A DNA stretch of 64,000 bases. It comes from Gp6-AA40 sp963742105 (GTDB taxonomy: Bacteria > Acidobacteriota > Vicinamibacteria > Vicinamibacterales > UBA2999). Where the stretch lies: contig CAVUKN010000005.1 of NCBI GenBank assembly GCA_963742105.1, positions 496,001-560,000 on the forward strand, in the 5' to 3' direction. The translations under genes were made by a program, and so were the position numbers. Below, one piece after another: positions 44,269-53,108 of this stretch (positions are counted from its first letter, which is position 1; each line of letters opens with the position of its first letter). Under the pieces are notes generated by a model. The model did not search any database. It was given only the letters and a program-made list of their open reading frames with translations, and was not told where the DNA came from.

Positions 44269-47200
44269 ATGACGATTGCCGAATGGCTGCAGAGCGTCGG
44301 ACTGGCGAAGTACGCGCCGCTCTTCGAGGAGCACGAGATTACGCTGGACGTCCTGCCGCACCTGACCGATGCGGACGTCGACCGCCTCCACCTTCCGATC
44401 GGGTCGCAGCGGCGGCTGAAGATCGAACTCGAGAAGCTCGCGGTTGCCGCACGGTCGCTGGATGCCAGCCGTGGGCCGGCGGAGTCTCGTCCAATCAGCG
44501 GCGGCGCCGAGCGCCGCCAGCTCACCGTCATGTTCTGCGACATCGTCGGGTCCACCGCACTGGCCGAGCGGCTCGATCCCGAAGAACTGCGCGATTTGCT
44601 CCAAGGGTATCGGCGGACGTGCCGTGAGGTGGTCGAGCGCTACGACGGCCACGTGGCGCAATACCTCGGCGACGGCCTGATGATCTATTTCGGCTGGCCG
44701 ACGGCCCACGAAGATGACGCCGAACGCGGGATTCGCGCCGCGCTCGAGGTCGTGGAGGCGGTCAAGGCAATCGGTGAAACCTCGCCGCTGGCGATTCGCA
44801 TTGGCGTGGCAACTGGGCCGGTGGTCGTCGGCGATACAGCCAACAACGAGGCGAAGCTGGCCGTTGGTGAAACACCGAATCTCGCTTCACGGTTGCAAGA
44901 CCTTGCCGGTTCCGGCGAAGTGATCATCGCCAGCGCGACCCGTCACCTGATCGGCGACACGTTCGAGTTGACCGAACTGGGCCCGCGCGCCGTGAAGGGA
45001 TTGCCGGAGCCGGTCCAGGCGTTTCGCGTCGATGCGGTGCAACGCACAGGGGGGCGATTCGAGTCGCGGCACATCGGCCGTCCCCTGTCGCCGCTGGTCG
45101 GACGGGACGACGAAGCGGGTGTGCTGCTCCAGCGATGGGACCAGGCGCGACACGGGGCCGGACAGGTGGTGCTGGTCGGCGGCGAGCCGGGAATCGGCAA
45201 GTCGCGGCTGACGCAGGTTCTGCGAGAGCGGGCGTCGAAACCGCATCGGACGCGGCGCTATCAGTGCTCGCCCTATCACGTCAACTCCGCGCTGCACCCG
45301 TTCATCGAGCAGTTCGAGTTCGTCGGCGGGTTCGCGCGTGGCGACTCCACCGAGCAGCGGCTCGACAAGATGGAGGCGGTGATCGCCGGCACCGCCGAAC
45401 AGGTTGCGGAATGGGCGCCGTTGTTTGCCGGGATGCTGTCGCTGCCGGTGTCGCGCTATCCGCCGCTCAACCTGTCGCCACAGCGGCAGAAGGAGAAGCT
45501 GTTCGAGGCGATGATCGGTCAGGTGGCGGCCTTGACGGCGGACCGCCCGATGATGATCCTGGTCGAGGACCTGCACTGGATTGACCCGACCAGTCAGGAG
45601 CTCCTCGACACGCTGATTCCGCGTCTGCTGTCGTGGCCGGTGCTGCTGGTGGCGACGCATCGCCCCGAATACGAGCCGCCGTGGACGCCTCGCCGCGGGA
45701 TCACGACGATGACGCTCAACCGGCTCGGACGAAGGGACGGCGCCGAGCTGATCGGCCGGGTGACGGATGGTCGCGAACTGCCACCTGACCTGCGCGAAGA
45801 GATCCTGTTGCGAACGGACGGCGTGCCGCTCTTCGTGGAGGAGCTGACGAAATCGGTGCTCGAGTCCGGGCTGTTGCGGGACGCCGGCGATCGGTACGAG
45901 TTGCAGGCCCCACTCTCCGCGCTGGCGATTCCGACGACGCTGCGCGACTCGCTGGTGGCACGCCTCGATCGACTCGCCCCGGTGAAGGAGATTGCGCAGA
46001 TTGGCGCCTGCCTCGGCCGCGAGTTCTCGTATGAGCTGCTGGCGCGCGTGGCCGGCGTGGACGGTCGCCAGCTCGAGACCGCGCTCGAGCAGCTGGCTGA
46101 GTCCGGCCTGGTGGTTCGACGCGGCATGCTGCCCGCGGCGACGTACAGCTTCAAGCATGTGCTGGTGCAGGACGCCGCGTACGACTCGCTCCTGAAAAGC
46201 CGCCGCGTGCAGCTGCACGCAGCGATCGCGCGCGTGCTGGAGCAGGACTTTGCGGCGGACGCAGCGAGCCGGCCGGAGTCGCTGGCGCATCACCATACGC
46301 ACGCTGGCAACCTGAGCGTGGCCATCCCGCTCTGGCGACGGGCCGGTGAGCTGGCGCTGGCGCGGGTGGCGTTGCTGGAGTCGGTCGGTCACTTCCAGAA
46401 GGCGCTCACGTTGATGGCGCAGTTGCCCGCGTGTCCCGAACGCGACCGGCTCGAGTTGACGATCCGCGAGCCGCTCAACGCGGCGTGGGTCGGGCTGCGC
46501 GGATGGGCGGCCCCCGAGATCGCGGTCAACACGACCTCGATCCTCGGGTTGGCGCGCGAGCCACGCAACGCCCGCAGCCTGCTGCTGGGACTGTGGTGGA
46601 TGTGGACCAACACCGTGACCCAGGGACGGATCGCCGACTCGGTCGCCTGGGCCAACCAACTGCTCGACGAGGGGCGTGCGACCGGTGATGTCGATTTTCA
46701 GATATTCGGCAACGCCGCGGCGATGGTCCCGCACTTCTTCCTCGGAGAGCTCGAGGCGGCGCGACAGGAAACGAATCGCGTTCGCGAGCTCTATGACCCG
46801 CAGCGGGCTGAACAGTGGATCCAGTTGACCGGTCACGACCTGCGCACGTTCATCGACGTGTATGCGTGCCAGCTGTTATGGATGCAGGGCTATCCCGATC
46901 AGGCCAGGCGGCTCAGTGAACAATGCGCGGTGCAGGCGCGTTCCGTCGGTCACGCGTTCAACCTGGTCTGGGCGTTGACCTTCAGTTCGTACGTGTTCGC
47001 GTACCGGCGCGAGCCGGCCCGTTTTCGTGAAGGGGTCGCGCAGGCCGACCGGCTGGCGCGGGAACAGGGGTTGGCGTTCATCTACCAGGTGTCCGTTCCG
47101 CAGGCTGAAGGCGTGGCGCATCTCCAGGAACGCCGGGCGGCGCGACGCGATACCGCTGCTGCGCGACGGGATCGAGCGGTGGGCCAGCGTCGGCGGCAAC

Positions 47201-47611
47201 GTGCGCATCCCGTTTTTGAAGTCCGCGCTCGCCGAGGCGCTGGCTCTCGACGGCGACATCGCGGGCGGCCTCCACCTGATTGACGAATCGATCGAGCAGA
47301 TCACGCGACCCGGCTGGCAGGAGCGCCTCTGGCTTCCCGAAGTGCTCCGGCTCAAAGGCTGGATGCTGATGCAGGCGAACCGGCCGGCGGATGCGGAGGC
47401 GCAGTTGCGAGCCTCGATCGACTGCGCGCACGAACGAGGCGCCCGTTCGTGGGAGCTGCGGAGCGCGACCATGCTGGCGCGGCTCCTATGCGCCCAAGGA
47501 GAACATGCGGCCGCGCGAGACGTGTTGTTACCGGTGTACACGTGGTTCACCGAAGGGTTCGACACTGCCGACCTGATCGAGGCGAGAGAGATGCTCGAAT
47601 TGACGGATTGA
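44269..47611 (+). CDS. SAM-domain class III adenylate/guanylate cyclase with AAA ATPase and helical repeats, one apparent frameshift
   Basis: About 1115 aa. Residues 1-58: sterile alpha motif (WLQSVGLAKYAPLFEEHEIT). ~85-260: cyclase domain with both metal aspartates (VMFCDIVGSTALAERL, YLGDGLMIYFGWPTA) and transition-state residues in PNLASRLQDLAG. ~280-600: ATPase with Walker A VGGEPGIGKSRLTQ and Walker B MMILVEDLHWIDP. The rest is TPR-like. One base removed near 47133 joins HLQERG to RRDAIPLLRDGIERWASVGG. The stop (GAATTGACGGATTGA) lies in a family A repeat. Likely makes cAMP in response to an unknown input. Confidence 0.88.
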
Positions 47612-47727
47612 CGAATTGACGAATTGACGAATTGATTGGGGATTTCTGAGTGTCAATGTTTATCGATGTCGCCCATCAACTTCGTCAATCAATTCGTCAA
47701 TTCGTCAATCCGTCAATTCGTCAATTG
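47597..47727. repeat. Octamer array family A, copy 3
   Basis: Left: GAATTGACGGATTGACGAAT then TGACGAATTGACGAATTGAT; right: CAATCAATTCGTCAATTCGT then CAATCCGTCAATTCGTCAAT. The two arms match over about 40 bases as inverted repeats, including the variant unit GACGGATT facing AATCCGTC (offset by one unit). The GAGGAG site of the next gene directly follows the right arm. Confidence 0.9.
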
Positions 47728-47738
47728 AGGAGACGCTC

Positions 47739-48173
47739 ATGGCCAAGAAAGCCGCCGCTCGGCGGACGCCGACAAAATTTCCACCGGCTTTGGTGAAGGC
47801 TCACAAGATGTACGTGGATGCGATCAATGCCAACGACACCGATCGCGTCATGGCCTGTTACGACAAGGGCATTGCCGTGATGCAGCCGGATGGCCCGCTC
47901 GTCACCGGCCTGCCGAAGGTGCGCAAGTGGGTGGCGGATTATTTCAAGTCCACCAAGACCCATTGGGACAAGGTGTCCAAGGTCATGTGGATTGCCGGTG
48001 ACTACGGCTTCGATCAAGGCGTCGACAAGGCCGTGGACCAGCCGCGCAACGGCGGGCCGATCGCCCGCTACACCGTCAAGGGCATACTGATTTACAAGAA
48101 GCAGGCGAATGGCGAGTTCCTGGTGTATCGCGACATCTGGAACTTCAATTCAGCGCAGAGACCGAATGCGTGA
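47739..48173 (+). CDS. SnoaL/DUF4440-like cytoplasmic protein
   Basis: 144 aa NTF2-fold protein without signal peptide: ALVKAHKMYVDAINANDTDR, VMACYDKGIAVMQPDGPLVT and a final FLVYRDIWNFNSAQRP strand. Members are small-molecule binders or enzymes of unknown reaction. Lysine-rich N-terminus (AKKAAARRTPTKF). GAGGAGACGCTC precedes ATG 47739. Flanked on both sides by family A arrays. Confidence 0.75.
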   Translation: MAKKAAARRTPTKFPPALVKAHKMYVDAINANDTDRVMACYDKGIAVMQPDGPLVTGLPKVRKWVADYFKSTKTHWDKVSKVMWIAGDYGFDQGVDKAVDQPRNGGPIARYTVKGILIYKKQANGEFLVYRDIWNFNSAQRPNA

Positions 48174-48177
48174 TCAT

Positions 48178-48283
48178 GAATTGACGGATTGACGAATTGA
48201 CGAATTGACGAATTGATCGAGAGATTGAATTCGATCGATGAATTGATCAATTCGTCAATCCGTCAATTCGTCAATTCGTCAAT
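48178..48283. repeat. Octamer array family A, copy 4
   Basis: Left: GAATTGACGGATTGACGAAT then TGACGAATTGACGAATTGAT; right: AATTGATCAATTCGTCAATC then CGTCAATTCGTCAATTCGTC. A central GAATTCGATCGATGAATTGATC adds a small palindromic loop. It starts 5 bases after the SnoaL stop and provides the stop of trpB (ACGAATTGA on the minus strand). Confidence 0.9.
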
Positions 48284-49644
48284 GCGACCTTCGGCAGATG
48301 CGTCATCGCTTCCTCGACCTTCTCAGTCGGGTACTCGTAGTCCTGCAGCTTGCCGTGGTGGTAGGCCTCGTAGGCCATCATGTCGAAGTGACCGTGGCCG
48401 GAGAGGTTGAAGGCGATCACCTTCTTCTCGCCGGCGGCCTTGCAGGCCAGGGCCTCGTCGATGGCGACGCGCACGGCGTGTGCGCTTTCCGGCGCCGGGA
48501 TGATGCCTTCGCTGCGTGAGAACTGGACTGCGGCCGCGAACGTTTCGAGCTGCTTGACGGCACGCGCCTCGATGTCGCCGTGCTCGACGAGCGCGCTGAC
48601 ACTCGGCGCCATGCCGTGATAGCGCAGGCCGCCGGCGTGAATCGTCGGCGGGATGAAGGTGTGCCCGAGCGTGTGCATCTTCATGACCGGCGCGGTCGCC
48701 GCCAGGTCGCCGTAGTCGAACGTGTATTTGCCGCGCGTCAGGCTCGGACACGACGCCGGCTCGGCGGCGATGATCCGGCTCTTCTTCCCGGCGGTCAGGT
48801 TCTGATGGAGGAACGGATAGGCGAAGCCGGCGAAGTTCGATCCGCCGCCGGCGCAGCCGATGACGAGGTCGGGGTATTCACCGGCCATCTCCATCTGCAG
48901 CAGCGCCTCCTGTCCGATGACGGTCTGGTGCAGCAGGACCAGATTGAGCACCGAACCGAGCGAGTATTTCTTGGTCCCGCCGCTCGTGGCCGCGGTTTCG
49001 ACCGCCTCCGAGATGGCCAGGCCGAGCGACCCGGGGTTGTCGGGGTCCTGTTCCAGCGCGGCGCGGCCGGCGTGGGTTCGCTCGGTGGGGCTCGCATAGA
49101 CGGTAGCCCCGAAGTTCTCCATGATGATCCGGCGATACGGCTTCTGCTGATGACTGACTTTGACCATGAAGATCTCGAGGCCGAGATCGAAGAAGTCGCA
49201 CGCCATCGCCAGCGCCGCGCCCCACTGCCCGGCGCCGGTCTCCGTGCAGAGCGCCTTCGTCCCCGCTTCCTTGTTGTAGAAGGCCTGCGGCACGGCCGTG
49301 TTCGGCTTGTGCGAGCCGACGGGCGAGACGCCTTCGTACTTGTAGTAGATGTGCGCCGGCGTATCGAGCGCCTTCTCCAGGCGGATCGCCCGGCGTAGCG
49401 GGGTCGGTCGCCACAGCTTGTAGATGTCGCGGACTGGATCAGGGATCTCGATGTAGCGATCGGTACTGACTTCCTGGAGGATGAGGCTCATCGGCAGCAG
49501 GACGCTCAGGAAATCTGGCGTGACCGGTTCGAGCGTCCCCGGATGCAGCACCGGCTCGGGAGGCACCGGCATGTCGGCGTTGACGTTGTACCAGGCCTTC
49601 GGCAGCCGGGACTCGTCGAGAGAGTACTGGTAGCGGTCGCTCAC
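48271..49644 (-). CDS. trpB: Tryptophan synthase beta chain, TrpB2 type
   Basis: 457 aa from GTG 49644, which has GAGGAGG upstream and the typical start SDRYQYSLDESRLPKAWYNV; the longer open frame is repeat sequence. TrpB condenses indole and serine using PLP. PLP lysine in GVSPVGSHKPNTAVPQAFYN, ALCTETGAGQWGAALAMACD, phosphate loop GCAGGGSNFAGFAYPF. The length and N-terminal extension fit the TrpB2 subgroup, which often works without TrpA; no trpA is seen. Ends LPKVALTN with the last residues from repeat. Confidence 0.92.
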   Translation of the reverse strand: MSDRYQYSLDESRLPKAWYNVNADMPVPPEPVLHPGTLEPVTPDFLSVLLPMSLILQEVSTDRYIEIPDPVRDIYKLWRPTPLRRAIRLEKALDTPAHIYYKYEGVSPVGSHKPNTAVPQAFYNKEAGTKALCTETGAGQWGAALAMACDFFDLGLEIFMVKVSHQQKPYRRIIMENFGATVYASPTERTHAGRAALEQDPDNPGSLGLAISEAVETAATSGGTKKYSLGSVLNLVLLHQTVIGQEALLQMEMAGEYPDLVIGCAGGGSNFAGFAYPFLHQNLTAGKKSRIIAAEPASCPSLTRGKYTFDYGDLAATAPVMKMHTLGHTFIPPTIHAGGLRYHGMAPSVSALVEHGDIEARAVKQLETFAAAVQFSRSEGIIPAPESAHAVRVAIDEALACKAAGEKKVIAFNLSGHGHFDMMAYEAYHHGKLQDYEYPTEKVEEAMTHLPKVALTN

Positions 49645-49694
49645 GATGGGCCTCCTCGGCGTGGCGGAGTATACCAACTCGCTCTCGGCATCCA

Positions 49695-49838
49695 CGTCTG
49701 CGCGGCAGCGCGAATCCGTATGGCGCTCCGGAAAACCGCCTTGATCCGCGCCCCTCAGCTCCACCGCCGGCGGGCGGCTAGGCCAATACACTGCCACGGT
49801 CTCCGGCCATACGGACTCGCGCTGCAATGTGCGCGTTC
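49695..49838. repeat. Family D inverted-repeat element, copy 3
   Basis: CGAATCCGTATGGCGCTCCG then GAAAACC at the left and TCTCCGGCCATACGGACTCG at the right, with interior TTGATCCGCGCCCCTCAGCT, CCACCGCCGGCGG and CTGCCACGG. Slightly eroded on the right side relative to copy 4. Part of the 426-base gap 49645-50070, which holds copies 3 and 4, a heptamer run and no gene. Confidence 0.8.
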
Positions 49839-49847
49839 TGATCCGCT

Positions 49848-49990
49848 GTGCGCGGCAGCGTGAATCCGTATGGCGCTCCGGAAACCGCCTTGATCCGCGC
49901 CTCTCAGCTCCACCGCCGGCCAGGGCGGCTATGCCAAACACGTGCCACGGTTTTCCTCCGGCCATACGGACTCGCGCTGCCGCGTGCCGC
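49848..49990. repeat. Family D inverted-repeat element, copy 4
   Basis: TGTGCGCGGCAGCGTGAATC then CGTATGGCGCTCCGG at the left; CACGTGCCACGGTTTTCCTC then CGGCCATACGGACTCGCGCT at the right. The interior TTGATCCGCGCCTCTCAGCT matches copy 3. Copies 3 and 4 stand in direct tandem, about 10 bases apart. Confidence 0.82.
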
Positions 49991-50024
49991 CGTTCCACGG
50001 CACCACGGCGCGGCCAAAACGATA

Positions 50025-50085
50025 GCGGCCACCAGCTACCGGCCACCGGCCACTAGCTACCGACTACCAGCTACCGGCCACCGGC
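50025..50085. repeat. Heptamer array family I (CTACCGG / CCACCGG)
   Basis: Seven or more 7-base units in tandem: CGGCCAC, CAGCTAC, CGGCCAC, CGGCCAC, TAGCTAC, CGACTAC, CAGCTAC, CGGCCAC. No inverted partner is seen nearby. It overlaps the end of the FAD oxidoreductase gene, whose TAG stop (CGGTAGCTGG on the minus strand) lies in a unit. A shorter run is at 19917-19950. Confidence 0.85.
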
Positions 50086-51580
50086 GTGCATCGGAATCAC
50101 CAACCCGTGTTCGAGCATCCAGCTGGCGATCTGCACGGCCGTTCGCAGCGACATGCGATCGGTCCACGCCCGTGCGAGATCGAGGGCCGTCATGCCGGCG
50201 CGGACGTCGGCCAGCAGCGGACCCAACTCCCACCCGCCGACATAGGCGACCGGTTCGTCCAGAGTGGGATGCGAAACGGCCTGCTTGACGACGATGAAGT
50301 CGCCATCGATGCACGGGACGTCGACGAGGGCGACCTGCGGTGAGAGTTCGACCGTGTCCGCGAACCCATCGGCACCGGGTCGCTCGCGTCGCGAGGATTC
50401 GTAGAGCGTTGCGCCCGCCGCCCGCGCCGTCCAGAAACTCGCCGCCGCGTTGCGCCGCAACCCGTGCGTACTGGGCCGCTGACCACCCGGCGTGCTGCGC
50501 GGCCGCCCGTGCGAGGCTCGCACGATAAAACTGCAGCGCCGCCTCACGAGACTCCGGCCGACGGAGCACGGTGTTGACAACAATGGCGCCAGCCATGGCC
50601 GTCTGTACGGCCTTCTGCACGCCGCTCGACGACAGCGGGTCGAGGGCCATCGCGGCATCACCAATCTTGATGCTGGCCGTCGTCACGCTCTCCTCGTCGA
50701 CATACGGAGTGGCGTCAACTGCGCGCGCCGGTCCTGCCAGCATCGGTGACACGTCGGGTCCGCGACGCAGAACATCCGCGTCGAGATCGTCGGGCGGTTC
50801 CCAAGTGGCACCGCCGATCGGATCGGCCGCGGCGCGATCGCTGCCCGAATCCCGTTCGACGCCGTTGGTCAGGACTCGTGAGCGATCGAGATACCACTGC
50901 AGAAGAGTCGTCAGCGAACGGCCCCGGTGCGCGCGGACTGTAGCCGCGTCGACGAAGACCAGCGTGTTGCAGACACCGCCCGGCAGCGGGACGACCCAGT
51001 ACCATGCGTCGGCGCCCGCCTCGATGCGTGGCTGACGCGGCAGGCGTGAGCCGCGCCAGTAGCCGTAAAGCGCCACTGTCGTGACCGGCTGTCGCCGACG
51101 TCGTCGTCGCAGGAAACCGACGCGACCCGTAGCATCGGCGAGAAAGTCCGCGGCGAGATCGACGTGTCCGCCTCCGGACGCAACTCGCAACTGCCACCGC
51201 CCGCCGATGTATCGGAATTGCTCAACGCTGGCGGGCTGCAGGACGCGAACGCCCAGAGCACGCGCTCGCTCCAGCAACAGCGCATCAAACTGCCCGCGAT
51301 CCACGAGAAGGCCGCGCCCGTCTGGATCGCGTCGTTCCACTTCGTCCTCGACCCACGCCGTCCTGACGACGTGAACGCGCGAAAACCCGGCGGTCTCGAC
51401 CGCACCGCGGGCGCCGATCGTCTCGAGCAGCGGCAGTACGCCCGCGCTCAGGGACTCGCCGAGTCGCCGGCGCGGAAACGCGAGCCGCTCGACCAGCGTC
51501 ACCTCGTGGCCGAGCTGGGCCATGCGTGCGGCAAACACGCACCCCGCCGGGCCCGCTCCGATGACCGCGATGCACGACAT
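50071..51580 (-). CDS. FAD-dependent oxidoreductase (tryptophan-halogenase/LodB/QhpG-like), one apparent frameshift
   Basis: About 500 aa. FAD motif CIAVIGAGPAGCVFAARMAQ, ERLAFPRRRLGESLSAGVLP, then ADATGRVGFLRRRRRRQP and a GD-type segment KIGDAAMALDPLSSSGVQKA. Lysine/halide motifs of true halogenases are not seen. One base removed at CCC 50461-50463 restores ARLRRNAAASFW and the end HPTLDEPVAYVGGWELGPLL then AGGR at 50071. The same family includes LodB and QhpG, flavoproteins that modify a Trp in quinone-cofactor enzymes. Follows a radical SAM gene on the same strand. Confidence 0.75.
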
Positions 51581-51583
51581 GGG

Positions 51584-51784
51584 AAATTCAGAATTCAGAA
51601 TTCAGAATGCAGAATTCGAATGCAGAATGCAGGACGGCAACACTCGCACGTCCGCGATGCACTCGGTGAGGCGCAGCCGCGAATGTATGGCGACGATGGT
51701 CGAACTAGCCAGTCTCTTCATTGCGCATTTTGCATTCGTGCATTCTGCGAATTCTGAATTCTGAATTCTGCATTCGAATTCAGA
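51584..51784. repeat. Heptamer array family E (AATTCAG / CTGAATT inverted arms)
   Basis: Left (51584-51633): AAATTCAGAATTCAGAATTC then AGAATGCAGAATTCGAATGC; right (51727-51784): TTTTGCATTCGTGCATTCTG then CGAATTCTGAATTCTGAATT. About 90 unrelated bases lie between. It fills the gap between the FAD gene start (51580) and the radical SAM stop (51789). Confidence 0.88.
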
Positions 51785-51788
51785 TCCC

Positions 51789-53108
51789 TCACCGATATCC
51801 CAGCCGCAGGTAGGCTTCGAGGCAGTAGTGCAGCCAGCCGCGAATGTAGTCGCAGGCGGGACGACCGCGGTGGATCACCTCGTGATGGCAGCCGCCGCCG
51901 CACAGATACCGGGCCCAGCATTCGCGGCAGGGCTCCTGCCGATGCACGTGACGATCCGACAGCCACAGCGTGCGGCGGGAGACGTCCACACCAGACTCGA
52001 GAGATCCCATCGCGCCGCTCTCATCGCCGACGAAGCGATGGCAGGCCGATAGATCGCCGTCGGCCGACACGCCCAGATATCCGGCCCCAGCCCCGCAGGG
52101 ATACGGCCGGTGCGTGCTCTTCCCGATTTCACGCATCGCGTTCGTCATGTTCGCGAACGGGTAGCGTTCCCCCGCGAGCGTTCGGCGCTCGAACTCGTGA
52201 CCGCAGTCGATCATCGCCGCCAGCATCTCTTCGAGATCCGCGGCCTGCATCTCGCCCATCCCGCTCGGCGCGCTGAGCATGGGCGAGAAACCGACACTGT
52301 GAAAGCCCGCGGAGACGAACTGGTCTAGCGTCTGGCGAAGCTGGAGGTTTGCCGGCGTGACCGTGACTCGCGCCGACACCTGCATCCGCCGCTGGCGCGC
52401 CAGCAGCGGCCGCAGGTTGGCCATGATCCGATCGAAGCTGCCGGCACCACTCCGATACATGCGCAGCCGATCGTGTGTGTCGCGCGGGCCGTCCAGGCTG
52501 ACCGTGACCGCAAAACCGAACGTCTCGAAGAAATCGGCGTCGGCCTCGGTCACCAGCGTCCCGTTGGTCGTGATCGAGAACGTCAGCGTGACGTTGCGAC
52601 GCGCCGCCAGCGCGGCGCCCCACCTGGTTGTTTCCTGCAGGACGTGACGGTTCACCAGCGGCTCGCCGCCGAGAAACGCCAGGTTCAGCTTCGCGCCTGG
52701 AGTCGCCCCCTCGATCAGCCATTCGACTGCGCGAGTCGCCGTCTCCAGCGACATATTGCTGGCGACGCCGCCGAACTCTCCCTGCTGGGCGTAGCAGTAC
52801 GTGCACCCGAGGTTGCACTTCTGCGCGACCGCCAGTGACAGAGCATGGATCGGTGGGTCCTCGAGCGGGGTGTCATCGATGAACGGACGTCCCTTGATAC
52901 CGAGGCGCTCGAGCAGCGCCGCGACCGTCGTATCGCCGATCGCCGTGTCGATCTGATCGAAGAGGGACGTCTCGGCGTCGAACAGGCGACTGCCGTCGGG
53001 CACGAACAGGTGCCGTGACCGTTCCAGCCGGATCAGATGCGCGTGCGGGGATCTCGGGCGCGACTCGAGCGCACAACGGCGGGCCTCCGCCGCGGCGGTG
53101 TGCGTCAT
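51789..53108 (-). CDS. Radical SAM/SPASM peptide maturase (QhpD-like)
   Basis: 439 aa from ATG 53108, which overlaps the upstream kinase stop (ATGA). Radical SAM cluster AVAQKCNLGCTYCYAQQGEF (CX3CX2C) near residue 100, LAFLGGEPLVNR (GGEP) and TTNGTLVTEAD. C-terminal SPASM domain with auxiliary-cluster cysteines: PYPCGAGAGYLGVSADGDLS then ACHRF, and CRECWARYLCGGGCHHEV then ACDYIRG. The CNLGCTYCYAQQGEFGG start closely resembles QhpD, which forms thioether links in the quinohemoprotein amine dehydrogenase gamma subunit. No QhpA, B or C is visible here, so the substrate is unknown. Confidence 0.8.
   Translation of the reverse strand: MTHTAAAEARRCALESRPRSPHAHLIRLERSRHLFVPDGSRLFDAETSLFDQIDTAIGDTTVAALLERLGIKGRPFIDDTPLEDPPIHALSLAVAQKCNLGCTYCYAQQGEFGGVASNMSLETATRAVEWLIEGATPGAKLNLAFLGGEPLVNRHVLQETTRWGAALAARRNVTLTFSITTNGTLVTEADADFFETFGFAVTVSLDGPRDTHDRLRMYRSGAGSFDRIMANLRPLLARQRRMQVSARVTVTPANLQLRQTLDQFVSAGFHSVGFSPMLSAPSGMGEMQAADLEEMLAAMIDCGHEFERRTLAGERYPFANMTNAMREIGKSTHRPYPCGAGAGYLGVSADGDLSACHRFVGDESGAMGSLESGVDVSRRTLWLSDRHVHRQEPCRECWARYLCGGGCHHEVIHRGRPACDYIRGWLHYCLEAYLRLGYR

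Noticed and set aside
44887..46836. 649-codon minus-strand open frame opposite the cyclase gene
   Set aside because: Gln/Arg/His-rich shadow of the cyclase reading frame, with no domain or start signal.
47597..48283. CRISPR array
   Set aside because: Units are 7-8 bases without unique spacers of constant length, and no cas gene is present.
49645..50046. N-terminal extension of TrpB (about 130 codons)
   Set aside because: It translates the family D elements; the GTG at 49644 has a GAGGAGG site and the family-typical start.
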